64,000 bases of DNA from the NCBI GenBank assembly GCA_016125405.1, contig WGLW01000034.1, forward strand, positions 1 through 64,000, given 5' to 3'. The notes under the pieces are model-generated. The model did no database searches. It saw only the letters and a list, made by a program, of their open reading frames with translations, and had not been told where the DNA came from. This document shows, piece after piece, positions 43,883 through 53,328 of the stretch. Both the position numbers and the translations under genes were made by a program. The stretch comes from Alphaproteobacteria bacterium (GTDB taxonomy: Bacteria; Pseudomonadota; Alphaproteobacteria; Caulobacterales; Hyphomonadaceae). Each line of letters begins with the position of its first letter. Position 1 is the stretch's first letter.

Positions 43883-44440
43883 ATGGAAACCTCAACCGGA
43901 CAGACCTTCGATTCCGAAGGCCGGGCGGGCCAAGCGTCCTCATCCCTGCTGTTTCGCGAGCCGCGTGCGGCCGACGGCGCGATGGTGCACGACCTCATCG
44001 CGCAGTGCCCGCCGCTCGATCCGAACTCGCTTTACTGCAACCTGCTGCAATGCAGCCACTTCGCCGGCACGTGCGTGATCGCGGAAATCGGCGGAAAAGC
44101 TGGCGGCTGGATTTCGGGCTATATCCGCCCCGACCGCCCGGACACGCTGTTCATCTGGCAGGTCGCCGTCGCTCCTGAAGCTCGAGGCCGCGGCCTCGGC
44201 CGCCGCATGATTCGCGCCATCCTCGAACGCCCCGCCTGTCGGGGCGTAACCCGTTTGGAAACCACCATCACCGAATCCAACGACGCCTCGTGGGCGCTCT
44301 TCCGCGGGCTCGCACACGATCTCCACGCGCGTTTTACGCACCGTCCCGGCTTCGAGGCCGAGACCCATTTCGCTGGCCGACATGCGACTGAGCACCTGGT
44401 CGAGATCGGCTCCTTTCGCGGCGGCCCGTCGGGCCGCTGA
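43883..44440 (+). CDS. ectA: L-2,4-diaminobutyrate N-gamma-acetyltransferase
   Basis: EctA is the acetyl-CoA-dependent second step of ectoine synthesis. The 185-residue GNAT protein has the family hallmark DPNSLYCNLLQCSHFAGTCV, GYIRPDRPDTLFIWQVAV, the acetyl-CoA loop ARGRGLGRRMI, and TTITESNDASWALF. ATG 43883 lacks a visible ribosome site and lies right behind the dyad, so the true start could be slightly different or the message nearly leaderless. It is followed by ectB after 26 bases. Confidence 0.94.
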   Translation: METSTGQTFDSEGRAGQASSSLLFREPRAADGAMVHDLIAQCPPLDPNSLYCNLLQCSHFAGTCVIAEIGGKAGGWISGYIRPDRPDTLFIWQVAVAPEARGRGLGRRMIRAILERPACRGVTRLETTITESNDASWALFRGLAHDLHARFTHRPGFEAETHFAGRHATEHLVEIGSFRGGPSGR

Positions 44441-44466
44441 ATCCGTCACACATCAGAGGGGAAACC

Positions 44467-45780
44467 ATGCTGATCGAATCGCAACCCAAACCCGCGCGCC
44501 CATTCGAGACCTTCGAGCGTCTCGAATCCGAAGTGCGGTCCTATTCCCGCAGCTTCCCGGCGGTGTTCAATCGTGCGCAGGGCGCATGGCTGCACGACAG
44601 CGAGGGCAACAAGTACATCGACTTCCTCAGCGGCTGTTCGACGCTCAACTACGGCCATAACCATCCCGTCCTGAAGCAGGCGTTGATGGATTACATCGCC
44701 CAGGACGGCGTCACCCACAGCCTCGACATGCACTCGGACGCTAAGCAGCGCTTCCTTGAAGCGTTCGAGAACCGCATTCTCGGGCCACGCGGCCTGTTCT
44801 ACCGCCTGCAATTCCCGGGGCCGACGGGCGCCAACGCCGTCGAGGCTGCGCTGAAGATCGCGCGCAAGGTCACCGGCCGCACCAACGTCATCGCCTTCAC
44901 CAACGGTTTCCACGGCGTCACGCTCGGCGCCCTCGCTGCGACCGGCAACTCGCATCATCGCGGCGGCGCCGGTGTTCCGCTGACCAACGTCACCCGCGCG
45001 GCGTTCGACGGCTATCATGGCCGCGACGTCGACACCGCAGCCCAGCTAGACAAACTGCTGTCCGATCCATCCAGCGGCGTCGATGCGCCCGCGGCGATCA
45101 TCGTCGAGACGGTGCAGGGCGAAGGCGGGCTCAACGTGGCCTCGGCCAAATGGCTGCGCGCGATCGAATCGGTCGCCCGCCGGCACGGCGCCCTCTTCAT
45201 CATCGACGACATCCAGGCGGGATGCGGCCGCACCGGCAGCTTCTTCTCGTTCGACCGCATGGGCGTCTCGCCGGACATCATCACGCTGGCAAAGTCGCTT
45301 TCGGGCATGGGCCTGCCGTTCGCCCTCACGCTGGTCAAACCGAAATACGACGTCATGGCGCCGGGCGAGCACAACGGCACGTTCCGCGGCAACTGCCACG
45401 CCTTCGTCACCGCGACGGCTGCGCTCGAGACCTTCTGGGCCGACCGCGAATTCGAACACGCGATCAAGCGCAAGGGCGAACTGGCCTCGCGCCGCCTCGC
45501 CGATATCGCCCGCGCCTTCCCCGGCCAGATCCGGGGCGTCAAGGGACGCGGCATGATGCTGGGCCTCGACCTGGGCGATGGCGACGCCGCCTCGCGCGTT
45601 GTCGATGAAGCCTTTGAACGCGGTCTCGTCATCGAAACCAGCGGCGCCTACGGCCAGATCGTCAAGCTGCTGTGCCCGCTCAACATCGAGGACGCCGATC
45701 TCGAACACGGCCTCGACATCCTGAAACAAGCCATGAAAGCCGCGCTCGCCACGTCCGAGCTGATCAGCAGCGCAGCCTGA
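44467..45780 (+). CDS. ectB: Diaminobutyrate--2-oxoglutarate transaminase
   Basis: EctB makes L-2,4-diaminobutyrate from aspartate semialdehyde, the first ectoine-specific step. This 437-residue class III aminotransferase has the EctB start ([20 protein letters not shown]), INYGHNHP-like [27 protein letters not shown], the PLP-site [17 protein letters not shown] and the PLP lysine in [21 protein letters not shown] precedes the ATG. EctC follows after 11 bases. Confidence 0.96.
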   Translation: MLIESQPKPARPFETFERLESEVRSYSRSFPAVFNRAQGAWLHDSEGNKYIDFLSGCSTLNYGHNHPVLKQALMDYIAQDGVTHSLDMHSDAKQRFLEAFENRILGPRGLFYRLQFPGPTGANAVEAALKIARKVTGRTNVIAFTNGFHGVTLGALAATGNSHHRGGAGVPLTNVTRAAFDGYHGRDVDTAAQLDKLLSDPSSGVDAPAAIIVETVQGEGGLNVASAKWLRAIESVARRHGALFIIDDIQAGCGRTGSFFSFDRMGVSPDIITLAKSLSGMGLPFALTLVKPKYDVMAPGEHNGTFRGNCHAFVTATAALETFWADREFEHAIKRKGELASRRLADIARAFPGQIRGVKGRGMMLGLDLGDGDAASRVVDEAFERGLVIETSGAYGQIVKLLCPLNIEDADLEHGLDILKQAMKAALATSELISSAA

Positions 45781-45791
45781 GGAGACCCGAC

Positions 45792-46184
45792 ATGATCGTT
45801 CGCGACCTGAAAGACGCCGACCAGACCCGCCGACGCGTGGTCTCCAAAGGCTGGGAAAGCACGCGCCTTCTTTTGAAGGATGACAAGATGGGCTTTTCCT
45901 TCCACATCACTACGATCTACGCCGGCGCCGAGCTGCCGATGCATTACCAGAACCACCTCGAGTCGGTTTACTGCATCTCCGGCGAAGGCTCGATTACGGA
46001 CAAGGCGACGGGCAAGACCCACGCCGTTCATCCCGGCGTGATGTACGCGCTCAACGAGAATGACGACCACATTCTCCGCGCCAAGTCCGAGATGAAGATG
46101 GCCTGCGTCTTCAACCCGCCGCTCAACGGCCGCGAAGTCCACGACGACACGGGCGCCTACCCGCTTGAAGCGGAGGGCGTCTGA
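45792..46184 (+). CDS. ectC: L-ectoine synthase
   Basis: EctC closes the ring of N-gamma-acetyl-diaminobutyrate to ectoine. The 130-residue cupin has the typical start [27 protein letters not shown], the metal-site region [19 protein letters not shown] and [11 protein letters not shown], and [11 protein letters not shown]. Length matches the family (128-137). GGAGA lies seven bases before the ATG, and ectD follows one base after its stop. Confidence 0.96.
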   Translation: MIVRDLKDADQTRRRVVSKGWESTRLLLKDDKMGFSFHITTIYAGAELPMHYQNHLESVYCISGEGSITDKATGKTHAVHPGVMYALNENDDHILRAKSEMKMACVFNPPLNGREVHDDTGAYPLEAEGV

Positions 46185-46185
46185 C

Positions 46186-47145
46186 ATGCCGGATACGGGC
46201 CTGCTTGAAACCGTCACGCAGGACGCCTGGCCATCGCGCATCGATCCCGCGCCGCGCTGGATCGGCCGCACAGGACCGACCGTGCGCTCGGCCTGGTCGC
46301 CAAAATCGCCGCTGACAAAAGAGCAGCACGAATGCTTCGAACGCGACGGCTTCGTCGTGCTGAAGAACCTGTTCAAGCCTGCTGAAATCGCGGCCCTGCA
46401 GGACGAACTCGCTCACCTGCGCGCGGACCAGTCCTCGCTGGAAGCCGACACCATCATCCGCGAGCCGTCGGACGATGACGCGATCCGCTCGATCTTCGCG
46501 ATCCATCGCCAGAGCGCGCTGTTCAACCGCCTCGCCAGCGACCAGCGGCTGGTCGACATCGCGCGACACGTCCTCGCCGACGAAGCCTACATCCACCAGT
46601 CGCGCCTCAACTACAAACCGGGCTTCCGCGGCAAGGAGTTCTACTGGCACTCCGACTTCGAGACCTGGCACGTCGAGGACGGCATGCCGGACATGCGCGC
46701 CATATCGATCTCGATCCTGCTGACCGAAAACCGCGACGTGAACGGCCCGCTGATGCTGATGCCCGGGTCACACCGCAACTACATCACCTGCGTCGGCGAA
46801 ACGCCGGAAGACCATTTCAGGAAGTCACTGCGCAAGCAGGAATATGGCGTCCCGGACGAAGACAGCCTGAGGAAGCTGGCGACAGAAGGCGGCATCGCAT
46901 CGCCCACCGGCCCGGCCGGCACGGTGGTGATCTTCGATTGCAACACCATGCACGGCTCGAACGGCAACATCACGCCGCTGCCGCGGGCCAACGCCTTCCT
47001 CGTCTACAACGCCGTGTCGAACGCCCTGCTCGATCCCTTCGGACCGAAGAAGCCGCGCCCGGATTATATCGCGGCCCGCAAGGAAACCCGCGCGCTGAAG
47101 CCGGTCGCAGGCGAGATCGAAGCGGCGGGCCGCCGGGGCGGCTGA
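46186..47145 (+). CDS. ectD: Ectoine hydroxylase
   Basis: EctD is an Fe(II)/2-oxoglutarate dioxygenase that makes 5-hydroxyectoine. The 319-residue protein has the signature FYWHSDFETWHVEDGMP with the iron ligands His and Asp, QSRLNYKPGFRGKEF, GPLMLMPGSHRNYITC, and the distal His in FDCNTMHGSNGNITP. Its presence means the cell makes hydroxyectoine as well as ectoine. It is followed after three bases by an MFS transporter gene. Confidence 0.96.
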   Translation: MPDTGLLETVTQDAWPSRIDPAPRWIGRTGPTVRSAWSPKSPLTKEQHECFERDGFVVLKNLFKPAEIAALQDELAHLRADQSSLEADTIIREPSDDDAIRSIFAIHRQSALFNRLASDQRLVDIARHVLADEAYIHQSRLNYKPGFRGKEFYWHSDFETWHVEDGMPDMRAISISILLTENRDVNGPLMLMPGSHRNYITCVGETPEDHFRKSLRKQEYGVPDEDSLRKLATEGGIASPTGPAGTVVIFDCNTMHGSNGNITPLPRANAFLVYNAVSNALLDPFGPKKPRPDYIAARKETRALKPVAGEIEAAGRRGG

Positions 47146-47148
47146 CCC

Positions 47149-48537
47149 ATGGCGGCGGCGCGTCCTGCATTCGCGAGCGGACGCGCCGAATTCGGGCGGA
47201 CGCTCACAGACTACCGCAACCTCGCCGCGATCATCGGCGGGCTCGCTCTCATGCAGGCGGGCGTCGCCGCGCTCAGCGCCTTCGCGCCGCTGGCGCTGGT
47301 TGCGCGCGGCGCGGACCCGTTCGGCATCGGCGTCGCCGCCGCCGGCTATGGCTGCGGATTCCTTCTCGGCGCCCTGCGCGCGGTGCCGGCCGTCCGCGCC
47401 ATCGGCCATGTCCGCGCCTTCGCGGGCTTCGCCGCCATCGCCGCCATCGCCTCGCTGTCCCTCTTCGCCCTCCACGACCTTGCGCCGTGGGTCGCGATCC
47501 AGGTCGTGCTCGGCTTCTGCGTCTCGACGCTTCTGACCGCCGGTGAAAGCTGGATCGCAGATCTCGCGCCGCAGGAAAGGCGCGGATCGTTGCTCGCCTT
47601 CTACCTGGTGATCTCCAAGGTCGGGCAGATCGCGGGTCCCATCACCATCGCGGCGCTCGCGCCGGGCGAGGCGTCCGGCTTCATGATCATCGGCGCCCTC
47701 TTCGCCGCCAGCCTCGTGCCCGTCAGCGTCACCCGGCGCGGCCAGCCGACGCCGCCCTCCGCCGAAGCCTTCGGACTGAAGGACCTGTGGCGCGTTGCGC
47801 CCGCCGCCGTGATGGCTGGATTGATGGCGGGCGCCGTCAACGGATCGGTGCTGGCGCTATACGCCATCTTCGCCTCCAGTCACGGCGCCGGCGCGGGGCT
47901 TGGCGCCGCCGCCGCCTTCAACGGCGCAATCGCGCTCGGCGCTGTCGCCGCGCAATGGCCGGCCGGCATGCTTTCGGACCGCATCGACCGACGCATCGTC
48001 ATCGCGGCCCTCGCCGGCGCCGGGTGCATCGCATCGCTCGCGCTGGCGTTTGCGGGCGGCGTCCTGCCGTGGAGCGGGATCCTGGTGCTCGCGGCCTGCT
48101 GGGGCGCGGGCTCGATGTCCTTCTACGGTGTCGCCGTCGCCCACGCGGCGGACCGTGCGGCGCCCGGACAGGCGACCGGCATGATGGCCGGCATCCTCGT
48201 CGTCTGGGCCGTCGGCGCCCTCATCGGCCCGCTGCTTGCCGGTCTCGCCATGTCGACGCCGCTTGGCCCGGGCGGCCTCTTCGCCTACGCGGCCTGCGGC
48301 CTTCTCATCCTCGCCATCGCCATGTTCGTGCGCCGCGTCCATGCGCCGGCCTTCGGCCTTGGCGACAAGACGCCCTTCTCCGCCGTTCCCGCCACCAGCG
48401 TACTCGTCGCCGCACTCGATCCGCGCGCCGACGACGATCCGCAGCTCGACCTCTTCGACCCCGCGCAAAGCCAATCCGCGGATGCAGCGCCTGCGCCTGC
48501 GCCAGCTGAAATCCAGACCCCGGAACATACGCCATGA
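47149..48537 (+). CDS. MFS transporter in the ectoine operon (YcaD-like)
   Basis: 462 residues with 12 hydrophobic segments and motifs of the YcaD/UMF-type MFS branch (ESWIADLAPQERRGSLLAFYLV, GMLSDRIDRR). The last 55-60 residues are hydrophilic, rich in Asp, Pro, Ala and Gln, and probably cytosolic. It lies three bases behind ectD and overlaps the next gene by four, so it is in the ectoine operon. It could export or recover ectoines, or respond to another solute; MFS carriers are not the usual ectoine transporters. Confidence 0.83.
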   Translation: MAAARPAFASGRAEFGRTLTDYRNLAAIIGGLALMQAGVAALSAFAPLALVARGADPFGIGVAAAGYGCGFLLGALRAVPAVRAIGHVRAFAGFAAIAAIASLSLFALHDLAPWVAIQVVLGFCVSTLLTAGESWIADLAPQERRGSLLAFYLVISKVGQIAGPITIAALAPGEASGFMIIGALFAASLVPVSVTRRGQPTPPSAEAFGLKDLWRVAPAAVMAGLMAGAVNGSVLALYAIFASSHGAGAGLGAAAAFNGAIALGAVAAQWPAGMLSDRIDRRIVIAALAGAGCIASLALAFAGGVLPWSGILVLAACWGAGSMSFYGVAVAHAADRAAPGQATGMMAGILVVWAVGALIGPLLAGLAMSTPLGPGGLFAYAACGLLILAIAMFVRRVHAPAFGLGDKTPFSAVPATSVLVAALDPRADDDPQLDLFDPAQSQSADAAPAPAPAEIQTPEHTP

Positions 48538-49997
48538 CCCTGACCCTTCTCGCCTTTCTTCTTTGTCTTGGCGCCTTCGTCGCCATCGGGCTCGCCTCCG
48601 TGCGCAAGTCGAGCGCATCGAACGAGGACTATTACCTCGCAAGCCGCAGCGTGCGTCCGTGGCTCGCCGGGCTCTCGGCCGTGGCGACCAACAATTCCGG
48701 CTACATGTTCATCGGCGTCATCGGCTTCACCTACACCACGGGGCTGGCCGCCATCTGGCTGATGATCGGCTGGATCGCGGGCGACTTCCTCGCTTCGCTG
48801 TTCGTCCACCGCCGGCTGCGCGAAGTCACCGGCGCAACGGGCGAGGTGTCGTTCTCCGCCGTCGTTGCGCGCTGGGCGGGCAAGGACTTCCGCCTCTGGC
48901 GCCGCATCTCGGCGCTGCTGTCCGTGATCTTCCTCGGCGCATATTCCGCCGCCCAGGTCGCCGCCGGCGGCAAGGCGCTGCAGGGCGTGCTCGGCTGGTC
49001 GCCGGAAATGGGCGCGATCATTTCCGCCGGCCTTATCCTCGCCTACAGCGCGGTCGGCGGCATCCGCGCCTCGATCTGGACCGACGCGGCGCAGTCCTTC
49101 GTCATGATGTTCGCGATGACGCTGCTGCTCGGCGTCGCCGTCGCCGCGCGGGGCGGACTGGGCGCATCGGTCGGCGAGATGAGCGACATCCCCGGCTTCC
49201 TCAATCTCTTTCCCACCGAGGTCCTGTTCCCGGGCGCCATCGGCGTCGCGCTCTTCATCATCGGCTGGATGGCGGCGGGCGTCAGCGTGATCGGCCAGCC
49301 GCACATCATGATCCGCTTCATGGCGCTGGAGAAGCCGTCCGACATGCTGGCGGCGCGCGCGTGGTACTATTCGTATTTCACGATCTTCTACGGCCTCGCC
49401 ACCGGCGTCGGCCTGATGTCGCGCCTCTACCTGCCCGACCTTGCCCATCTCGATCCGGAACTGGCGCTGCCCACCATGTCGGTGCAGCTCCTGCCGCCGC
49501 TGCTGGTTGGCGTCATGCTCGCGGGGATTTTCGCCGCCACCATGTCGACGGCGGATTCGCTCGTGCTGAGCTGTTCGGCGGCGATCACTCACGACCTCTC
49601 GCCACAGAAGCTCCAGAAGCCGTGGATGATGAAAGCCGCGACCGCGGGCGTCACGCTGCTCGCCCTGTTGTTCGCGCTGTCCGGATCGCGCAGCGTCTTC
49701 AGCCTGGTGATCCTCGCCTGGTCGACGCTGGCTTGCGCCTTCGGTCCCCTCATCGCCCTGCTGGCGATGCGGCGGCGCGTGGGACAGCCGGTCGCCATCG
49801 GTCTGATGATCCTCGGCGTCGCCATCGCCCTCGCCTGGCGCCAGATGGGCTGGCAGGACATGGTCTATGAAGGCCTGCCGGGCATGGTGGCGCCCTTCAT
49901 CGTCGGCTGGGCCCTGAGCAAGCCGGTCGAAGCCGCCGAGACCGGCAAGACCGAAGACGATGTTCCCGGCGCGGCGCGGTCCGGCGCCAAGGGCTGA
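48534..49997 (+). CDS. Sodium:solute symporter family protein (PutP-like)
   Basis: 487 residues, 12-13 membrane helices of the SSS family. It shows the PutP-type start (RKSSASNEDYYLASRSVRPW), the Na-site helix SAVATNNSGYMFIGVIGF, WTDAAQSFVMMFAM and MSTADSLVLSCSAAITHDL. The PutP branch imports proline; relatives import ectoine, glycine betaine or choline. Being last in ectABCD-MFS-SSS makes uptake of a compatible solute likely. A four-base overlap with the MFS gene shows coupling. It ends 69 bases before an unrelated hydrolase gene. Confidence 0.88.
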   Translation: MTLTLLAFLLCLGAFVAIGLASVRKSSASNEDYYLASRSVRPWLAGLSAVATNNSGYMFIGVIGFTYTTGLAAIWLMIGWIAGDFLASLFVHRRLREVTGATGEVSFSAVVARWAGKDFRLWRRISALLSVIFLGAYSAAQVAAGGKALQGVLGWSPEMGAIISAGLILAYSAVGGIRASIWTDAAQSFVMMFAMTLLLGVAVAARGGLGASVGEMSDIPGFLNLFPTEVLFPGAIGVALFIIGWMAAGVSVIGQPHIMIRFMALEKPSDMLAARAWYYSYFTIFYGLATGVGLMSRLYLPDLAHLDPELALPTMSVQLLPPLLVGVMLAGIFAATMSTADSLVLSCSAAITHDLSPQKLQKPWMMKAATAGVTLLALLFALSGSRSVFSLVILAWSTLACAFGPLIALLAMRRRVGQPVAIGLMILGVAIALAWRQMGWQDMVYEGLPGMVAPFIVGWALSKPVEAAETGKTEDDVPGAARSGAKG

Positions 49998-50066
49998 CGC
50001 TTCGACCCCTGCGGGCTATGCAGCGGACGCCGGCCTGGCCTCGCCGCCGCCCGCCGCAGGGAGACC

Positions 50067-50915
50067 ATGAGCACGCCTTCCGCCCAGCTGTTCTCCACGG
50101 CGTCCGCCGACGGGCGCCGGCTTCGCGTCTGGCTCGCCGCGCTTGCCGGGGTGCTGCTCGCCGCCTGTGCAAGCGCGCCGCCGCCCGCCAGCGGTCCGGC
50201 ATCGGGACCGGCATTGGGCGAAGCGCCACGACTTGCGGCCCGCCCCTCGACACAGCAGCCTGCGTCCGAAGCCAGAACCGGGATCACGCGCCTCACGGAC
50301 GGAACCAGCGCGGAGCTCTACGTGCCGCGCACCTACCGGCCAGATCAGCCTGCGCCCTTTCTCCTGTTGCTGCATGGCGCAACCGGACGCGGCGCGGACA
50401 TGATCGACCACTTTCGCCACGACGCCGATGTGCGGGGCGTGATCCTGCTGGCGCCGGACTCGGAGGGCACGACATGGGATGTCGTGCAGTCCTTCGTGCG
50501 CGGCAGATCCACGGGGGCGCCCACGCGATACGGCGCCGATGTGCCCCGCATCGACGCGGCGCTCACCGCCGTCTTTTCGCGCTACGCCATTGATCCCGCG
50601 CGCACCGGCGTGCTCGGCGTATCCGACGGCGCCGGCTATGCCTTGGCGCTGGGAACCAACAACCCGGCGCTCTTCCCGCGCGTCATCGCGCTGTCGCCCG
50701 GATTCATCATGCCCGTCGAAGCCACGCAGCGCGCGCGCATCTTCATCGCGCATGGACGGCAGGACCGCATCCTGCCGGTGGACGTCACGACCACGACCAT
50801 CGTTCCCGCCCTGCGCGCCGCCGGCTTCGACGTCACGCTCGACCTGTTCAATGGCGGCCATAACTGGCCGCGTCCGGTCACCGACGCCGCGATGAGCTGG
50901 TTCCTGACGCCATGA
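50067..50915 (+). CDS. Alpha/beta hydrolase lipoprotein (PHB-depolymerase/esterase-like)
   Basis: 282 residues. A lipoprotein signal (AALAGVLLAACAS, Cys near 36) is followed by a Pro/Ala-rich linker and an esterase domain. The nucleophile elbow is VLGVSDGAGYALAL (Ser of GVSDG), the acid is in IAHGRQDRILP, and the base in NGGHNWPRP. It resembles predicted esterases of the dienelactone hydrolase or PHB depolymerase type acting in the periplasm or at the outer membrane. Substrate unknown. It converges on another secreted hydrolase across a strong terminator. Confidence 0.83.
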   Translation: MSTPSAQLFSTASADGRRLRVWLAALAGVLLAACASAPPPASGPASGPALGEAPRLAARPSTQQPASEARTGITRLTDGTSAELYVPRTYRPDQPAPFLLLLHGATGRGADMIDHFRHDADVRGVILLAPDSEGTTWDVVQSFVRGRSTGAPTRYGADVPRIDAALTAVFSRYAIDPARTGVLGVSDGAGYALALGTNNPALFPRVIALSPGFIMPVEATQRARIFIAHGRQDRILPVDVTTTTIVPALRAAGFDVTLDLFNGGHNWPRPVTDAAMSWFLTP

Positions 50916-50919
50916 AAAA

Positions 50920-50947
50920 GGCCGGCCCGCGTCGCCACGGGCCGGCC
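50920..50947. terminator. Bidirectional intrinsic terminator
   Basis: A perfect 10-base stem, GGCCGGCCCG (50920-50929) / CGGGCCGGCC (50938-50947), with an 8-base loop sits between two convergent genes. On the minus strand it is followed by TTTTT, a classical intrinsic terminator for the gene at 50967; on the plus strand the tail is TCTTC, so it works less clearly there. Confidence 0.85.
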
Positions 50948-50966
50948 TCTTCAAAGTCTGCCGTGG

Positions 50967-52100
50967 CTAGCCCCGCGACCCGAACGGACCGGCTGCCGGT
51001 TTCGGCGGCGGAGGGGGCGACCACGACCCGTTGGCGATCTTGCCGCCCTTGGCCGACAGCGCCAGCGTCACCAGCTTCTCCGTCACGTTGGGCTCGAGCC
51101 CTTCGGTGTGTCCCTTCTGAAGCCGCAGCACGTCCGCCACCACACGACCGCCCTTGCAGTTCGGGAAAACGAACACCTGCGCCCGGCCCGAGCGCGGATA
51201 GTGTCCCCAGCCGTCTGTGCCGGGATCCTGCCGCGTCGCATCCCACACATAGCCGGGCTTGGGATCGATCACGTTGTCTTCTTCCTTGCGGGCGCTGCAT
51301 CCGTACTTCGTCGCCAGCGGCGATGTCGCTGCCGGAATTGTCTCGTTGGCGCCGTTCTCGAAGATGAAGGAATAATCGCACGCACCCCCGGGCGGTCCGC
51401 CCGCATCCGCCGACGGCATGCGCAGCGGCGGCGGCGCCGGCTGCTTCTCGCCGGGAACCTGCTGGTAGACCGGCTTGCCGCCCTGGGCGAAACCCTTGCC
51501 TGCCGGCGTCACGTCGCCGACGCGTCCGCCCGACAGGCTGATGCGCACATCCACCTTGTCCTTGAAGTAGTCGGTGCACACGAGACGGCTTGAGGTCAGG
51601 CCGCCCTGGCTGTGCCCCGCCAGGATGAAGTGATCGACATTCGTTTTGCCGATCGCGCCGACGACCGAGTCGACGATGTTGTGCAGGTACTCATCGTCCG
51701 CCTCGCTCCAGTAGCGCACCGGCGAGCCCGGGGTGATCACCACCAGCTTGTACTTGTCCTTGTCGTCATAGAAGGGCGCGTAGTTGCGCTGCCAGTTGGC
51801 GTAGGAGCCATAGCCGTGCAGGCTCAACACGATGTTGACCTTGTCGCCCGGCTTGTAGCCTTTCGGGCAATCGAGGAAATACGGCCGCCGCGTCTTCATC
51901 TCCACCGTGTCGCCCGGCTGGGTGACGACCGCCTGGTCGCACATCGTGTCCGGGCAGTGATAGGCGGGCGGCGCATCGCAATTGACGCCAAGCAGCGAAT
52001 GTTCGGGCGCAGCCGGCGCCTGCGCCATCGCGAGACCGGCGCTGACGACGCTCGCCGACGCAAGAACCGCGCTGCGAAGCAGGCAGGATAGCAGTTTCAT
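50967..52100 (-). CDS. Secreted alpha/beta hydrolase (esterase/PHB-depolymerase-like)
   Basis: 377 residues with a signal peptide (cleavage after AGLAMAQA, near residue 27). The catalytic domain has VNIVLSLHGYGSYANW (oxyanion strand), the nucleophile elbow ILAGHSQGGLTSSRL and a late GHTEGLEP that could hold the His. Several cysteines (NCDAPPAYHCPDTMC and others) suggest disulfide bonds in an exported enzyme. The tail is Pro-rich (SPPPPPKPA). ATG 52100 was chosen for the signal peptide; the frame upstream to 52283 lacks support. The substrate is unknown. Confidence 0.8.
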   Translation of the reverse strand: MKLLSCLLRSAVLASASVVSAGLAMAQAPAAPEHSLLGVNCDAPPAYHCPDTMCDQAVVTQPGDTVEMKTRRPYFLDCPKGYKPGDKVNIVLSLHGYGSYANWQRNYAPFYDDKDKYKLVVITPGSPVRYWSEADDEYLHNIVDSVVGAIGKTNVDHFILAGHSQGGLTSSRLVCTDYFKDKVDVRISLSGGRVGDVTPAGKGFAQGGKPVYQQVPGEKQPAPPPLRMPSADAGGPPGGACDYSFIFENGANETIPAATSPLATKYGCSARKEEDNVIDPKPGYVWDATRQDPGTDGWGHYPRSGRAQVFVFPNCKGGRVVADVLRLQKGHTEGLEPNVTEKLVTLALSAKGGKIANGSWSPPPPPKPAAGPFGSRG

Positions 52101-52302
52101 GACATCACCCCGGATTTTTGCGGACGGAACATCCGCGATTGAGCATTTCCGTTCGGCCGCGCGCCCTCTCCGTCTCATGGAAGCGTGAACGCCGGCCGCC
52201 TTCCCTAGCGGTGCTAGGTTTAACGGCCTCTGCGGAAGGCCGTCAAGCAGGACGCGGGTAGCGTACGTCCGATCCAGCCGCAACCGCCCGCTGCGTGGCG
52301 GA

Positions 52303-53247
52303 TCACGACGATACGCGCGCGCCGTCGAGCACCAGCGTTTCGCGCGCCGTTTCGCGGATCACGCTGCGCACCCAGGCCAGCACCGGATCGGCGGCGCGCA
52401 CGTGGCTCCACACAATCGTCAGCTCGAGATCGAGGTCCGGCAGCGGCGGCGTCTTCAGCACCAGCCCGAACTGGTCGGCGAACCGCGCCGCGAACACGCG
52501 CGACACGGTTGTCGCCATGTCTGTTCCGCCTACAACCGCCAGCGCCGCCATGAAGTGCGGCGTCACCAGCGCGATGCGCCGGTGCACGCCCGCCGCCGCC
52601 AGTTGCGCATCCAGCTCGGACTGGTTGTCGCCGAAGATGGACACGCCGACATGCGAGACGCGACCATAATCCTCGATCGTCCATTTGCGCCGCGCCAGGG
52701 CGTGCCCCTTGCGCAGAACCAGCACGAGTTCGTCCCGGCCCAGGTTTTCGCTCTTCGCCCCGGGCGGCAGGGGCGAGGTCGAGACCGCGAAGGCAAGATC
52801 GAGCGCGCCGGTCTCCATGCGCCGCACCATGTCCGGCCCGTAGGCTTCGATGCGAATGTCGATGCCCGACGCCTCCTTCGCCAGCCGCGCCATCAGCGCC
52901 GGCGCCAGCAGGATGCTGTGCGGATCGGCGCCCGCGATACGCACCGTGCGCTCGACCTTCGCCGGATCGAATGTCGGTTCCTGGAACACGGCCTTCACAT
53001 GATCCAGTGTCGGCGCAAGTCGCGTCGACAGCGCTTCGGCGCGCGGCGTCAGCGCGTAGCCGCCGCCCGGCACGCGCACCAGCAGCGTATCGCCGAGCAC
53101 CTCGCGCAGCCGCGCCAGCGCCCGGCTCATGGCTGGCTGGCTCAGGCCCACATCGCTCGCGGCTTGGCTGACATTCCGCCGCCGCAACAGCGCTTCCAGC
53201 GCTGGCAGCAGGTTGAGGTCGAGGCCAGACAAATTCACTTCACGCAT
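52303..53247 (-). CDS. LysR family transcriptional regulator
   Basis: 314 residues. The LysR HTH is at residues about 7-66 (LDLNLLPALEALLRRRNVSQAA, GLSQPAMSRALARLREVLGD), followed by a substrate-binding domain of the NodD/PcpR-like branch (GYALTPRA, PDLDLELTIVWSHVRAADPVLAWVR). ATG 53247 starts the HTH; the very long open frame upstream to 54180 is antisense to the neighbouring gene. It is divergent from the NAD(P)-dependent epimerase-like gene, its likely target. Confidence 0.9.
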   Translation of the reverse strand: MREVNLSGLDLNLLPALEALLRRRNVSQAASDVGLSQPAMSRALARLREVLGDTLLVRVPGGGYALTPRAEALSTRLAPTLDHVKAVFQEPTFDPAKVERTVRIAGADPHSILLAPALMARLAKEASGIDIRIEAYGPDMVRRMETGALDLAFAVSTSPLPPGAKSENLGRDELVLVLRKGHALARRKWTIEDYGRVSHVGVSIFGDNQSELDAQLAAAGVHRRIALVTPHFMAALAVVGGTDMATTVSRVFAARFADQFGLVLKTPPLPDLDLELTIVWSHVRAADPVLAWVRSVIRETARETLVLDGARVSS

Positions 53248-53269
53248 GCAAGTTATAATTACTATGCAT
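53246..53269. promoter_or_regulatory. Candidate LysR binding site in the divergent promoter
   Basis: ATGCA (53246-53250) and TGCAT (53265-53269) form an inverted repeat around an AT-rich centre containing TATAAT (53254-53259). LysR proteins bind interrupted AT-rich dyads. The left arm overlaps the LysR start codon, which would fit autoregulation. Confidence 0.35.
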
Positions 53270-53328
53270 TTTTGATATGTCGAGTCCCGCCGTAAGTTCA
53301 TCCTCGAAGCCAGTCGATGGAGATGGAT

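Noticed and set aside
48236-49870. A 544-residue plus-strand frame inside the MFS and symporter genes
   Set aside because: It is a second-frame shadow of two overlapping, well-supported membrane protein genes.
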